In this document: positions 35,383 to 44,506 of the stretch, in pieces
How the letters are laid out: each line of letters starts with the position of its first letter
Position numbering within the stretch: position 1 is the stretch's first letter
The notes under the pieces: model-generated
Seen by the model: only the letters and a program-made list of their open reading frames with translations
The model's database searches: none
What the model was told of the DNA's origin: nothing
Made by a program: the position numbers and the translations under genes
Assembly: GCA_017303455.1 (NCBI GenBank)
Contig: JAFLBM010000006.1
Coordinates: forward strand, 124,001 to 188,000
Source: Chitinophagales bacterium
GTDB taxonomy: Bacteria > Bacteroidota > Bacteroidia > Chitinophagales > Chitinophagaceae
Direction: 5' to 3'
Length of the DNA: 64,000 bases

Positions 35383-36258
35383 ATGAAAAAAATAAATTTT
35401 TCAATCAGGCTCTTAGCTTTCTCTTTGGCGATAGGTGCAGCGTTATTCTCCTGCGATAAAAAAGACAGGCCTGAATTAGGGAGTTTTCCAAAAGATAACG
35501 ACCCCCGGTTTCCTTTATATCCCGGTGGCCCATTGAAATTTTATGCAGCCTTTAACGGCACTACAACAAACCCGTTAATGAATGCGGTTGACAGTATACG
35601 GGCCAATTTTGCTGCTGATAATCCGTTCACGACCGTTGATGGTATTTCGGGCAAAGGAGTAAAAGGGGTTGCTGCAAAAGATAAAGCCATAAAATATCCA
35701 TCCGCAAATGATTTTGCAAAATCAACAAGTGTTACAGTCGCTTATTGGGTAAAGAATACACCTGCCACGGATGGTGAACCTGAATTTCATTTTTCTCTTC
35801 CTTCTACTGATTTTTGGCATGAAAGTGCTATGTTTTTGCTGGTGGAAAAAGGCGGGCCTAATCCTGAAAATAGTACCCCCACGCAAATGGCCTGCACCTT
35901 TGCCCTTCAGGATCACTGGGTAGAATTCAGAGGTGTAAACAGGTTGCCCAATGTATTAGATGGTAACTGGCACCACCTTGCTTTTGTATATGATGAAACC
36001 ACTTCTAAAGTAACGGCTTATGTAGATGGTGTTGCCATCCCTTATACCGGTACGGGCAATAATATTGGTTTGGGTCCCCTTGCATTTAAAAATGTATCCA
36101 ATTTCGTATTAGGTGGCTGGAACAGGCATGTGTCAGGTGCCGGCGGTGCACAAGATGCCTGGATACATTCTTATTCCGGTTCTATGGATCAGTTCAGGCT
36201 TTATGGTAAAGCACTTACTGCTTCAGAAGTACTGGCACTCTATAATAGCAGGTTATAA
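35383..36258 (+). CDS. LamG-like (concanavalin-fold) surface lipoprotein
   Basis: A lipoprotein signal ends in ALFSCDKKDRPELG. The mature part contains a LamG/laminin-like jellyroll: SVTVAYWVKNTPA, LDGNWHHLAFVYDETTSKV, TAYVDGVAIPYTG, and the final SGSMDQFRLYGKALTASEV. Position right after SusD suggests a surface glycan-binding protein that helps capture the polymer. No hydrolase residues are seen. A terminator follows. Confidence 0.85.
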   Translation: MKKINFSIRLLAFSLAIGAALFSCDKKDRPELGSFPKDNDPRFPLYPGGPLKFYAAFNGTTTNPLMNAVDSIRANFAADNPFTTVDGISGKGVKGVAAKDKAIKYPSANDFAKSTSVTVAYWVKNTPATDGEPEFHFSLPSTDFWHESAMFLLVEKGGPNPENSTPTQMACTFALQDHWVEFRGVNRLPNVLDGNWHHLAFVYDETTSKVTAYVDGVAIPYTGTGNNIGLGPLAFKNVSNFVLGGWNRHVSGAGGAQDAWIHSYSGSMDQFRLYGKALTASEVLALYNSRL

Positions 36259-36307
36259 TAGTCAATGACTACCAGTTGATTTTTATATCATAGCAGAGCA
36301 TAAGCAG

Positions 36308-36345
36308 AAAAAGGGGCTGAACAATGTATTGTTTCAGCCCTTTTA
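36308..36345 (+). terminator. Terminator of the susCD-lamG unit
   Basis: AAAAGGG, CTGAA and CAAT on the left arm pair with ATTG, TTCAG and CCCTTTT on the right arm with small bulges. The hairpin ends in TTTT about 85 bases past the LamG stop codon. Confidence 0.75.
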
Positions 36346-36379
36346 AAATTTAATCAGGCATTCTTAAATAACTTCGTTG

Positions 36380-39300
36380 ATGACAAGCTTCACTTTTAAC
36401 AGGATTGGCTTTTTTTTCCTCTTTGTTTTGGTAGCTGCCGCTTTTAGTAATTGTAGAAAGAAAACCGCTTTATTCTCTCCGTTACCGTCCTCCCAAACCA
36501 ATATTACTTTTGCCAATAACCTGGAGAAAAAAAAACTGTTCAACATACTTTATTACCTGTATTATTATAACGGAGGGGGAGTGGCTGTTGGAGATGTCAA
36601 TAATGATGGCCTGCAGGATATTTTTTTTACAGCCAATAAAAAGGGGGGCAATAAATTATACCTGAACAAAGGCGGTTTTGAATTTGAAGACATTACTGCA
36701 AAAGCCGGCGTGGCGGGTATGGCTGACTGGTGTACCGGTGCTGTAATGGTGGATATTAATGCAGACGGCTTGTTAGATATCTATGTTTCTACAGTTAGTC
36801 AGAAGTACGGGCTTACGGGTCATAACGAATTATACATCAATAAAGGCGGCTCAGTATTTACAGAGCAATCGGCAGCTTACGGATTAAATACTTCCTGCTT
36901 TACCACACAGTCAGCTTTTTTTGATTACGATCGTGACGGGGATCTCGATTGCTATATATTGAATCAGTCACACCATCCACATGCAAATATTGTTGATACC
37001 ATAAATAGAAAAGGATATGATTCCTTATCCGGGGACAGGTTGTATCGAAACGATGGCCCGGTAGGTGTTGATGCAGACGGTAAACGCACAGGAGGGTTTA
37101 CTGATGTTTCTAATCAGGCAGGTATTTATCAAAGCAATCTTGGGTATGGATTGGGATTAGCTGTTTCAGATATCAACAATGATGGATGGGATGATATCTA
37201 TATCGGTAACGATTTTCATGAAAATGATTATTACTATTTAAATAATAAAAACGGAACGTTTACCGAAAGCAGTGCAGCACATTTCCGGCATTATAGCCGC
37301 TTCAGTATGGGTAATGATATTGCTGATTACAATAACGACGGCCAATTAGATATCGTAACCGTTGATATGCTTCCACCAAAGGAAGAAATATTAAAGACCT
37401 ATGGAAGCGATGAAAACCCGGATATTTATAAAGTGAAATTAGAGCTGAGAGGGTACCAAAATCAGTACTCTAAAAATTGTTTGCAACGAAACAACGGAAA
37501 CGGAATAAGTTTTAGTGAAACAGCTTTGCAAAGCGGGATCTCGGCAACGGACTGGAGCTGGGCTCCTTTATTTGCCGATTTTGATAACGATGGCAATAAA
37601 GATTTATTTATTACCAGCGGCATTGAAAGACGCCCGGTAGATTTGGATTTTATACGCTTTGCAGATAAGAAAAAAGCCGGGGGAATGGATGCCACTGATA
37701 AATATGATGATGAAACCATAGCGGCCATGCCCGAGGGAAGTTCTCATCCTTTCTTTTTCAAAGGGGACGGTATTTCTTCTTTTACCGACGTAAGCCAGCT
37801 ATGGGGAACAGCGAAACTAAAAGGGTGCTCCAATGGTGCCGCTTATGCTGATCTGGATAATGATGGTGATCTTGATGTGGTAGCCAACTGCCTGAATGCG
37901 CCGGCATTAGTTTTAAAAAATAACGCACCGGCTCAGAATCATATTGCTATTTCCTTTAAGGGGGATAGCCTTAATACAGGTGGTGTGGGTGCAAAAGCAT
38001 GGGTGTTTACAAACGGTAAAATTCAGTATCAGCAACTGATGCCTGTGCGGGGCTTTATGTCGTCTTCTGCGCCGGTACTCCATTTTGGTTTGGCTTCTTC
38101 CCCTGCAATTGATAGCCTGTTGATAGTTTGGCCGAATCAGAAATACCAGTTGATTACGAATGCAGGCATCAACAAAACGATAACTGTAAATATCAAAGAT
38201 GCATCTGCTGATTTCCTGCAGGCCTCCTTTTTTCCTGTAGCCCCCTCCCCATTGCAGGATGTTACGGAATCTATCACCTGCAACTGGAGACATATTGAAA
38301 ATGATTTTGAAGATTATAATATTCAATACCTGATACCCCATAAGTTATCTACCCGCGGACCTAAAGTAGCAGTCGCAGATGTAAATAAAGACGGGCTAGA
38401 CGATTTTTATGTATGCGGAGCGAAATTGCAGCCCGGAGCATTGATGATACAGCAACGGGATGGTAAATTTATTGCGGCTGATACTGCCTTATTTAACAAA
38501 TATGCGGTGGCAGAAGAAGTTGATGCCATTTTTTTTGATGCCAACGGTGATACCTTCCCGGATTTATTCGTAATCACGGGTGGAAATGAAGTGCCGCAAA
38601 ACGAACTGTCTTTACTTGACAGGTTGTACTTAAATGACGGCACGGGCAAGTTTATCAAAGCCGACAAACCATTGTCGGTCGTTTTTGAAAATAAATCCTG
38701 CGTTGCCGCTGCTGATGCAGATAATGATGGTGATCAGGACCTGTTTATCGGTAACCTGGCAAGCCCTGTGAAATATGGCATGCCTACTACTTCTTATCTC
38801 TACCTTAATGATGGTAAAGCACATTTTACAAAAGCAGGTGATAATATTATTCCATTATACCAGGTTGGTATGGTTACTGCTGCTTCATTTGTTGATGTGG
38901 ATAAAGATGGGTGGAAAGACCTGATTATAACAGGCGAGTGGATGCCGGTAAAGGTTTTTAAAAATAACAAAGGAAAATTTACTGCAACAGATATTACACA
39001 ATCAACCGGGCTTTGGCAAACGATAGAGGCGACGGATGTGAATGGCGACGGCTACACGGATATATTGGCCGGCAATTGGGGCTGGAACAATAAATTCTGG
39101 GCAGGTAAAAATGGCCCTTTGAAATTATATGTAAAGGATTTTGATAAAAACGGAACGGTGGAGCAGGTGATGGCATATACAATAGACGGGAAAGAGTATC
39201 CTTTCCTGGCCAAAGATGAATTAGAAAGGGCTTTGCCAGTTTTAAAGAAAGCTTATTTGAAATACAGCGAGGTAGCCGGAAAAACAGTGCAGTACGTTTT

Positions 39301-39700
39301 TTACGATTTGTTTAATGAGTATACAGAATTGAAAGCTGAGGTGCTGGCGTCTTCTTGTTTTATCAACGACGGGAAAGGTAATTTTACACGATACGATCTT
39401 CCCTGGAATATGCAGACAGCGCCGATTTTTTCTTTTGAACCGGATGCGGAGAAAAACAATACTGGTTACCTGGCAGCCGGGAATTTTTTTGGTACTATTC
39501 CGTATGAAGGAAGGTATGATGCATTATTACCAACCAGTTTTAGTTTTAATAAAACCAATAACAGGTTTACCGAATCATTTACGATACCATCTTTTGAAGG
39601 AGAAGCAAGGGACATTAAATGGCTGAATACAATTAACGGGGAAAAGATTCTATTGATTGCCAGAAATAATAGCGGGATTAAATTTTACAAAAAAAAATAA
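36380..39700 (+). CDS. Very large FG-GAP/VCBS and ASPIC-UnbV lipoprotein (CRTAC1-like)
   Basis: Starts at ATG 36380 (MTSFTFNRIGFFFLF); the lipoprotein signal ends in AAFSNCRKK. About thirteen calcium-binding-like loops of the form DxNxDGxxDI occur (for example DVNNDGLQDIFF, DYDRDGDLDCYI, DFDNDGNKDLFI, DADNDGDQDLFI), forming two beta-propeller halves. Between them lies an ASPIC/UnbV domain (about residues 530-600). At 1106 residues it is about twice the usual CRTAC1 length. Such proteins often accompany SusCD pairs; a role in surface binding or calcium-dependent assembly is inferred. Confidence 0.88.
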   Translation: MTSFTFNRIGFFFLFVLVAAAFSNCRKKTALFSPLPSSQTNITFANNLEKKKLFNILYYLYYYNGGGVAVGDVNNDGLQDIFFTANKKGGNKLYLNKGGFEFEDITAKAGVAGMADWCTGAVMVDINADGLLDIYVSTVSQKYGLTGHNELYINKGGSVFTEQSAAYGLNTSCFTTQSAFFDYDRDGDLDCYILNQSHHPHANIVDTINRKGYDSLSGDRLYRNDGPVGVDADGKRTGGFTDVSNQAGIYQSNLGYGLGLAVSDINNDGWDDIYIGNDFHENDYYYLNNKNGTFTESSAAHFRHYSRFSMGNDIADYNNDGQLDIVTVDMLPPKEEILKTYGSDENPDIYKVKLELRGYQNQYSKNCLQRNNGNGISFSETALQSGISATDWSWAPLFADFDNDGNKDLFITSGIERRPVDLDFIRFADKKKAGGMDATDKYDDETIAAMPEGSSHPFFFKGDGISSFTDVSQLWGTAKLKGCSNGAAYADLDNDGDLDVVANCLNAPALVLKNNAPAQNHIAISFKGDSLNTGGVGAKAWVFTNGKIQYQQLMPVRGFMSSSAPVLHFGLASSPAIDSLLIVWPNQKYQLITNAGINKTITVNIKDASADFLQASFFPVAPSPLQDVTESITCNWRHIENDFEDYNIQYLIPHKLSTRGPKVAVADVNKDGLDDFYVCGAKLQPGALMIQQRDGKFIAADTALFNKYAVAEEVDAIFFDANGDTFPDLFVITGGNEVPQNELSLLDRLYLNDGTGKFIKADKPLSVVFENKSCVAAADADNDGDQDLFIGNLASPVKYGMPTTSYLYLNDGKAHFTKAGDNIIPLYQVGMVTAASFVDVDKDGWKDLIITGEWMPVKVFKNNKGKFTATDITQSTGLWQTIEATDVNGDGYTDILAGNWGWNNKFWAGKNGPLKLYVKDFDKNGTVEQVMAYTIDGKEYPFLAKDELERALPVLKKAYLKYSEVAGKTVQYVFYDLFNEYTELKAEVLASSCFINDGKGNFTRYDLPWNMQTAPIFSFEPDAEKNNTGYLAAGNFFGTIPYEGRYDALLPTSFSFNKTNNRFTESFTIPSFEGEARDIKWLNTINGEKILLIARNNSGIKFYKKK

Positions 39701-39770
39701 TTGAAACCCCCTGCAGGTAGCGATGGGGTATGCTTGTAACCAGGTTGTTTGTTAATTTTTAAATGAGTAT

Positions 39771-41210
39771 ATGAAAATATCCGGGGTTTATGTATGGCTT
39801 ATTTTGTTTGCCACACTTTTTGTTTGCGGCGATTGCTCCAATAAGACGGATGATACTCCTCCTCCTGTACTGCCAACCCCGTCCAACGACATGGACTTGT
39901 GGCTGACAAAGGCTAACCAGTCAGTGTTATTGCAAAAGCAAAATGATGTATTGTCATTTGGGACTACAGCGAACGGCTATCCCAATGTCGATGTTGATTC
40001 TGCTACTACATATCAATCCATTGATGGGTTTGGTTACACCTTAACGGGCGGCAGTGCTTTTTTAATTAACAACATGCCTGCCGGTTCAAAAGCAGGATTG
40101 TTGAATGAGCTATTTGGCACAGGCAATTCTTCTATTGGAGTTAGTTTTTTACGTATAAGTATTGGTGCATCCGACCTCAGTCAGTTTGTATTCAGTTACA
40201 ATGATATGCCCGCCGGTCAGACAGACCCCACTTTGGTCAATTTCAGTTTATCAAAAGATACAGTAGATCTGATACCGTTGTTACAGCAGATATTGGCCAT
40301 TAACCCCGCTATTAAAATCATGGGCTCGCCATGGAGTGCTCCAGCTTGGATGAAGGATAATGGAAGTAGTGTGGGTGGTAGCCTGCAGCCACAATACTAT
40401 GGCGTCTATGCAACCTACCTGGTAAAGTATGTGCAACAAATGCAGGCCAAAGGAATTCCAATTCATTCTATCACTATACAGAACGAACCAGAAAACGGGG
40501 GTAATAATCCGAGTATGCTGATGACGGCAACACAGCAAGCCACATTTATTAAAAACCATCTTGGTCCTGCTTTTCAGGCGGCTGGTATTACAACTAAAAT
40601 AATTGTTTTTGACCACAACTGCGATAATCCAAACTACCCTATTTCCATCTTAAATGACGCGGCCGCCAAACCGTTTGTTGATGGTTCTGCTTTTCATTTG
40701 TATAGTGGTAATATCTCCGCCATGTCGAATGTGAATGCAGCGCATCCCGATAGAAATTTATACTTCACTGAACAATGGACCTCTTCTGCCGGATCATTTA
40801 GCGGAGATCTTGCCTGGCATTTAAGAAATGTAATTGTAGGTTCAACCAGAAACTGGAGCAGAGTGGCATTGGAATGGAATTTAGCCAATGATCCTTCCTT
40901 CGGCCCGCATACCCCCGGCGGTTGTACCCAATGTAAAGGAGCATTAACCATTAATGGTTCTGCTGTTAACAGGAACGTTAGTTATTATATAATCGGGCAT
41001 GCAGCTAAGTTTGTACCCGCAGGATCGGTTCGTATAGCAAGTAGCCTGGTAGCCAATCTTCCCAATGTGGCTTTTAAGACACCTGCCGGGAAAAAAGTAC
41101 TGATTGTATTGAATGATAATACAACTGCATCTGGTTTTAATATACGGTATAAAGGCAGGTGGGTAGCTGCATCGTTAGATGCCGGCGCAGTAGGAACGTA
41201 TGTATGGTAG
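39771..41210 (+). CDS. GH30 family glycoside hydrolase (first copy)
   Basis: A lipoprotein-like signal ends in FVCGDCSNKTD. The catalytic barrel is GH30: IDGFGYTLTGGSAF at the start, IMGSPWSAPAWMKDNG, IQNEPE with the acid/base Glu239, and LYFTEQW with nucleophile Glu334. The beta-sandwich side domain continues to the C-terminus. GH30 retaining enzymes include beta-1,6-glucanases and glucosylceramidases; linkage preference cannot be fixed here. Cys-rich GGCTQCKG near residue 380 is unusual. Confidence 0.93.
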   Translation: MKISGVYVWLILFATLFVCGDCSNKTDDTPPPVLPTPSNDMDLWLTKANQSVLLQKQNDVLSFGTTANGYPNVDVDSATTYQSIDGFGYTLTGGSAFLINNMPAGSKAGLLNELFGTGNSSIGVSFLRISIGASDLSQFVFSYNDMPAGQTDPTLVNFSLSKDTVDLIPLLQQILAINPAIKIMGSPWSAPAWMKDNGSSVGGSLQPQYYGVYATYLVKYVQQMQAKGIPIHSITIQNEPENGGNNPSMLMTATQQATFIKNHLGPAFQAAGITTKIIVFDHNCDNPNYPISILNDAAAKPFVDGSAFHLYSGNISAMSNVNAAHPDRNLYFTEQWTSSAGSFSGDLAWHLRNVIVGSTRNWSRVALEWNLANDPSFGPHTPGGCTQCKGALTINGSAVNRNVSYYIIGHAAKFVPAGSVRIASSLVANLPNVAFKTPAGKKVLIVLNDNTTASGFNIRYKGRWVAASLDAGAVGTYVW

Positions 41211-41322
41211 GTGAGGGTATAAATAAACCCTTTATCGGATAAATACCGGACTAACAGCCTGCACGAAGCAGAGCGATGAGTAGGTTGTTTATAGAATAGG
41301 AATAAAAATTAGTGTTTAACAT

Positions 41323-42786
41323 ATGAAAAAAATTACTATAATCTGCACTGTTGTAGCATTGGCCGCCTGTTCAGAAAAAAAAGATGAAAATAGAGCAACA
41401 GTTTCAACCGCTTTTTCAACAGAGGGTAAACAGGTAATTGTTTATACCACCGCCGATAGTACTGATCTTCGTTTATCACGAACAGATACGCTTGTTTTTA
41501 AAGATATGGCACAGCCCAAAGAAACAGAGATCTGTGTGTTTGTTGATCCATCTAAAACATTTCAAACTTATTTCGGAACAGGAGCAGCATTGACCGATGC
41601 TTCTGCCGAAACATTTTATAAGTTACCCAAAGATAAACAACAGGAAGTGTTGCAGGCTTTCTTTGATAAAGACAAGGGGATTGGTTACACGGTGGCCCGT
41701 ACCAATATCAACAGTTGCGATTTCAGCAGTGATATGTATACGTATGTGGCCGATAATGACAAGGACCTGAAAACATTCAACATCGATCATGACAGAAAGT
41801 ACAAAATACCTTTCATAAAAGAGGCGATGAAAGCAGCAGGTGGTAAACTGAATTTATTTGCCAGTCCGTGGAGTCCGCCGGCCTGGATGAAAGATAATAA
41901 TGATATGCTGCATGGCGGAAAACTGAAACCCGGCTTTTATAACAGTTGGGCGATGTATTATACCAAATTCATTAAAGAGTACGAAAAAGAAGGTATTCCT
42001 GTATGGGGTATCAGTGTGCAGAACGAACCGATGGCCACACAAAAATGGGAAAGCTGTTTGTACACTGCGGAAGAGGAAAGAGATTTCCTGAAGAATCATC
42101 TCGGACCTGTGATGGAAAAAGAAGGACTCAAAGAGAAGAAGATCATAGTATGGGACCATAACCGGGACCTGATCTACCAGAGAGCACAAACTTATTTTAA
42201 TGATCCGGAAGCTGCGAAATATGCCTGGGGTATCGGGTTTCACTGGTATGAAGACTGGAGTGGCGGGACACCGATGTATGAAAACCTGAAAAGAGTGTAT
42301 GAAGCATTTCCTGAAAAAAATATTTTATTCACTGAAGGTTGTGCGGAAAGTTTTAATGCCAGCCGCTATAATGCCTGGGTGCTGGGTGAAGAATATGGCC
42401 GCAGTATGATCAATGATTATAATAATGGCATGGTTGGTTTTACGGACTGGAATATTATTCTTGATGAAACAGGTGGCCCTAACCATGTACAGAATTTTTG
42501 TTTTGCACCGGTGCATGGCGATACGAAAACGGGTCAGCTGATCTATACCAATGCATATTATTATATCGGGCATTTTTCCAAATTTATTCAGCCGGGTGCT
42601 AAACGTATCAGTGCTGCTGCCAGCCGCAGCCAGTTGCTGACTACTGCTTTCCGTAATGAAGATGGAAAGACGGTGGTGATCGTAATGAACCAGGGCAACC
42701 AATCATTTCCTTATTACCTATGGATAAATGGTAAGGCAGCCGAAGTAAAAGCAAGACCGCATTCCATAGCTACATTAATATTCTGA
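41323..42786 (+). CDS. GH30 family glycoside hydrolase (second copy)
   Basis: Lipoprotein signal near LAACSEKKDEN. GH30 motifs are FGTGAALTDASAETFYKL, ASPWSPPAWMKDNNDM, VQNEPM with acid/base Glu235, and LFTEGC with nucleophile Glu338. DWNIILDETGGPNHVQNF and YYIGHFSKFIQPGA agree with the subgroup containing beta-1,6-glucanases and beta-glucosidases. It is clearly divergent from the first copy, so the two probably differ in linkage or chain-length preference. The GH144 gene begins five bases past its stop. Confidence 0.95.
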   Translation: MKKITIICTVVALAACSEKKDENRATVSTAFSTEGKQVIVYTTADSTDLRLSRTDTLVFKDMAQPKETEICVFVDPSKTFQTYFGTGAALTDASAETFYKLPKDKQQEVLQAFFDKDKGIGYTVARTNINSCDFSSDMYTYVADNDKDLKTFNIDHDRKYKIPFIKEAMKAAGGKLNLFASPWSPPAWMKDNNDMLHGGKLKPGFYNSWAMYYTKFIKEYEKEGIPVWGISVQNEPMATQKWESCLYTAEEERDFLKNHLGPVMEKEGLKEKKIIVWDHNRDLIYQRAQTYFNDPEAAKYAWGIGFHWYEDWSGGTPMYENLKRVYEAFPEKNILFTEGCAESFNASRYNAWVLGEEYGRSMINDYNNGMVGFTDWNIILDETGGPNHVQNFCFAPVHGDTKTGQLIYTNAYYYIGHFSKFIQPGAKRISAAASRSQLLTTAFRNEDGKTVVIVMNQGNQSFPYYLWINGKAAEVKARPHSIATLIF

Positions 42787-42790
42787 TCAT

Positions 42791-44497
42791 ATGCTCATTC
42801 ACAATAATAAGAACATCATTAGCAACAAACGGATACTGCTTGTATATTCACTTGTTGTTCTATTCCTCTTCGCCTGTGGGAATAAAGAAAGTCCTGCGCC
42901 TCCACCGGTTGTAGTAAAGAACCCGGTATTTAGTACTGCTACGGTGAATGATATTTCTTTGGAGAACCTTGTATATGATGTGAACCTGCAACCCGCAGTG
43001 AAGATAAATTTTACAGAACCACTGAAACAAAGTACTGTAGCAGGTGCTGTGACAATGGCGGAAGCGAACGGAGTAGCAGTTGCGGTGAACACCACCCTGC
43101 AGAATGATGATAAGACCATTCTTATTCAACCTGCAGCAGCACTTGGATACCTGAAGAAATATTCAGTACGGGTAGGGAACTCCCTGATGTCATCATCCGG
43201 CGGGCGACTACAATCAGATATCAGCAAAAGTTTTATAACCCGGATTGATTCTTCCCGGAAATTTCCTCTCATTACTGATAATGCCCTGCTGGACCTGGTG
43301 CAGCAACAAACCTTTAAATACTTCTGGGATTTTGGTCACCCGGTCAGCGGTTTGGCAAGGGAAAGAAATACATCGGCAGATATCGTTACCAGCGGCGGCT
43401 CCGGTTTTGGCATCATGGCGATCCCTGTTGCCATCAATAGAAACTTTATAACAAGGGCGCAGGGGTTGGCAAGAATGCAAACTATCGTTGCCTTTTTAAA
43501 GAATAATGCGGTAAAAGTAAAAGGTGCATTCCCGCATTGGCTGAACGGGAGCACCGGTGCTATTGTCCCTTTCAGTGCTAATGATAATGGGGCTGACCTG
43601 GTAGAAACATCTTACCTGATGATGGGCTTATTGACAGCAAGACAATATTTCAATGGAGCTGATGCAGCAGAGACCACACTGCGTAGTGATATCAATACTT
43701 TATATAATAATGTAGAATGGGATTGGTTCCGGCAGGGAAACCAGAATGTATTGTACTGGCATTACAGTCCTGATCGCGGATGGGTGATGAATTTACCCAT
43801 CAGGGGATGGAATGAATGCCTGATCACCTATGTGCTGGCGGCAGCTTCCGCCACGCATGGTATCCCGGCGGCTGTATACACTAATGGATGGACAGGTAAT
43901 GGCAGTACGAATGGTTTTATTAACGGGAACACTTATTATACACATCAACTTCCACTGGGGACAGCATTTGGAGGCCCCCTGTTCTTTGCGCATTATTCAT
44001 TCATGGGAATTAATCCCACCGGACTGACAGATGCGTATGCCAATTACGAAGTGCAAACCCGGAACCATTCACTGATCAACTACAAACACTCCATAGCAAA
44101 TCCCCGGTCCTGGTATGGGTATAGTGATTCAGTTTGGGGATTAACGGCCAGTGATATTTCCGGAGGTTATACGGCCAGTTCACCCACGAATGATATTGGC
44201 GTGATTGCACCCACGGCGGCCATTTCATCTATACCGTATACACCCGCTGAATCCATGAAGGCATTAAAGTTTTTTTACTATGTGCTGGGGGATAAGCTCT
44301 GGAAGGAATATGGATTTATAGATGCATTTTCCCTGAAAGACCAATGGTTTGCCAGTTCATTTTTGGCGATCGACCAGGGGCCGATAGTGGTGATGATCGA
44401 GAATTACAGAACCGGCTTGTTATGGAACCTGTTTACAAGTTGCCCTGAAGTAAAAGCGGGTATGTTATCACTTGGATTCAGTGCTCCTTATTTATAA
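42791..44497 (+). CDS. GH144-type beta-1,2-glucanase-like lipoprotein with Ig-like domain
   Basis: Lipoprotein signal ending LFACGNKES, then a bacterial Ig-like domain (about residues 45-150, LKKYSVRVGNSLMSS), then the catalytic alpha/alpha barrel often annotated as glucoamylase-like. GADLVETSYLMMG and RGWNECLI supply Asp269, Glu272 and Glu342, corresponding to the acidic residues reported for the Chitinophaga pinensis endo-beta-1,2-glucanase that founded GH144. The substrate is thus probably a beta-1,2-glucan. The next GH144 gene starts nine bases after this one. Confidence 0.85.
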   Translation: MLIHNNKNIISNKRILLVYSLVVLFLFACGNKESPAPPPVVVKNPVFSTATVNDISLENLVYDVNLQPAVKINFTEPLKQSTVAGAVTMAEANGVAVAVNTTLQNDDKTILIQPAAALGYLKKYSVRVGNSLMSSSGGRLQSDISKSFITRIDSSRKFPLITDNALLDLVQQQTFKYFWDFGHPVSGLARERNTSADIVTSGGSGFGIMAIPVAINRNFITRAQGLARMQTIVAFLKNNAVKVKGAFPHWLNGSTGAIVPFSANDNGADLVETSYLMMGLLTARQYFNGADAAETTLRSDINTLYNNVEWDWFRQGNQNVLYWHYSPDRGWVMNLPIRGWNECLITYVLAAASATHGIPAAVYTNGWTGNGSTNGFINGNTYYTHQLPLGTAFGGPLFFAHYSFMGINPTGLTDAYANYEVQTRNHSLINYKHSIANPRSWYGYSDSVWGLTASDISGGYTASSPTNDIGVIAPTAAISSIPYTPAESMKALKFFYYVLGDKLWKEYGFIDAFSLKDQWFASSFLAIDQGPIVVMIENYRTGLLWNLFTSCPEVKAGMLSLGFSAPYL

Positions 44498-44506
44498 AAG
44501 GATTTT

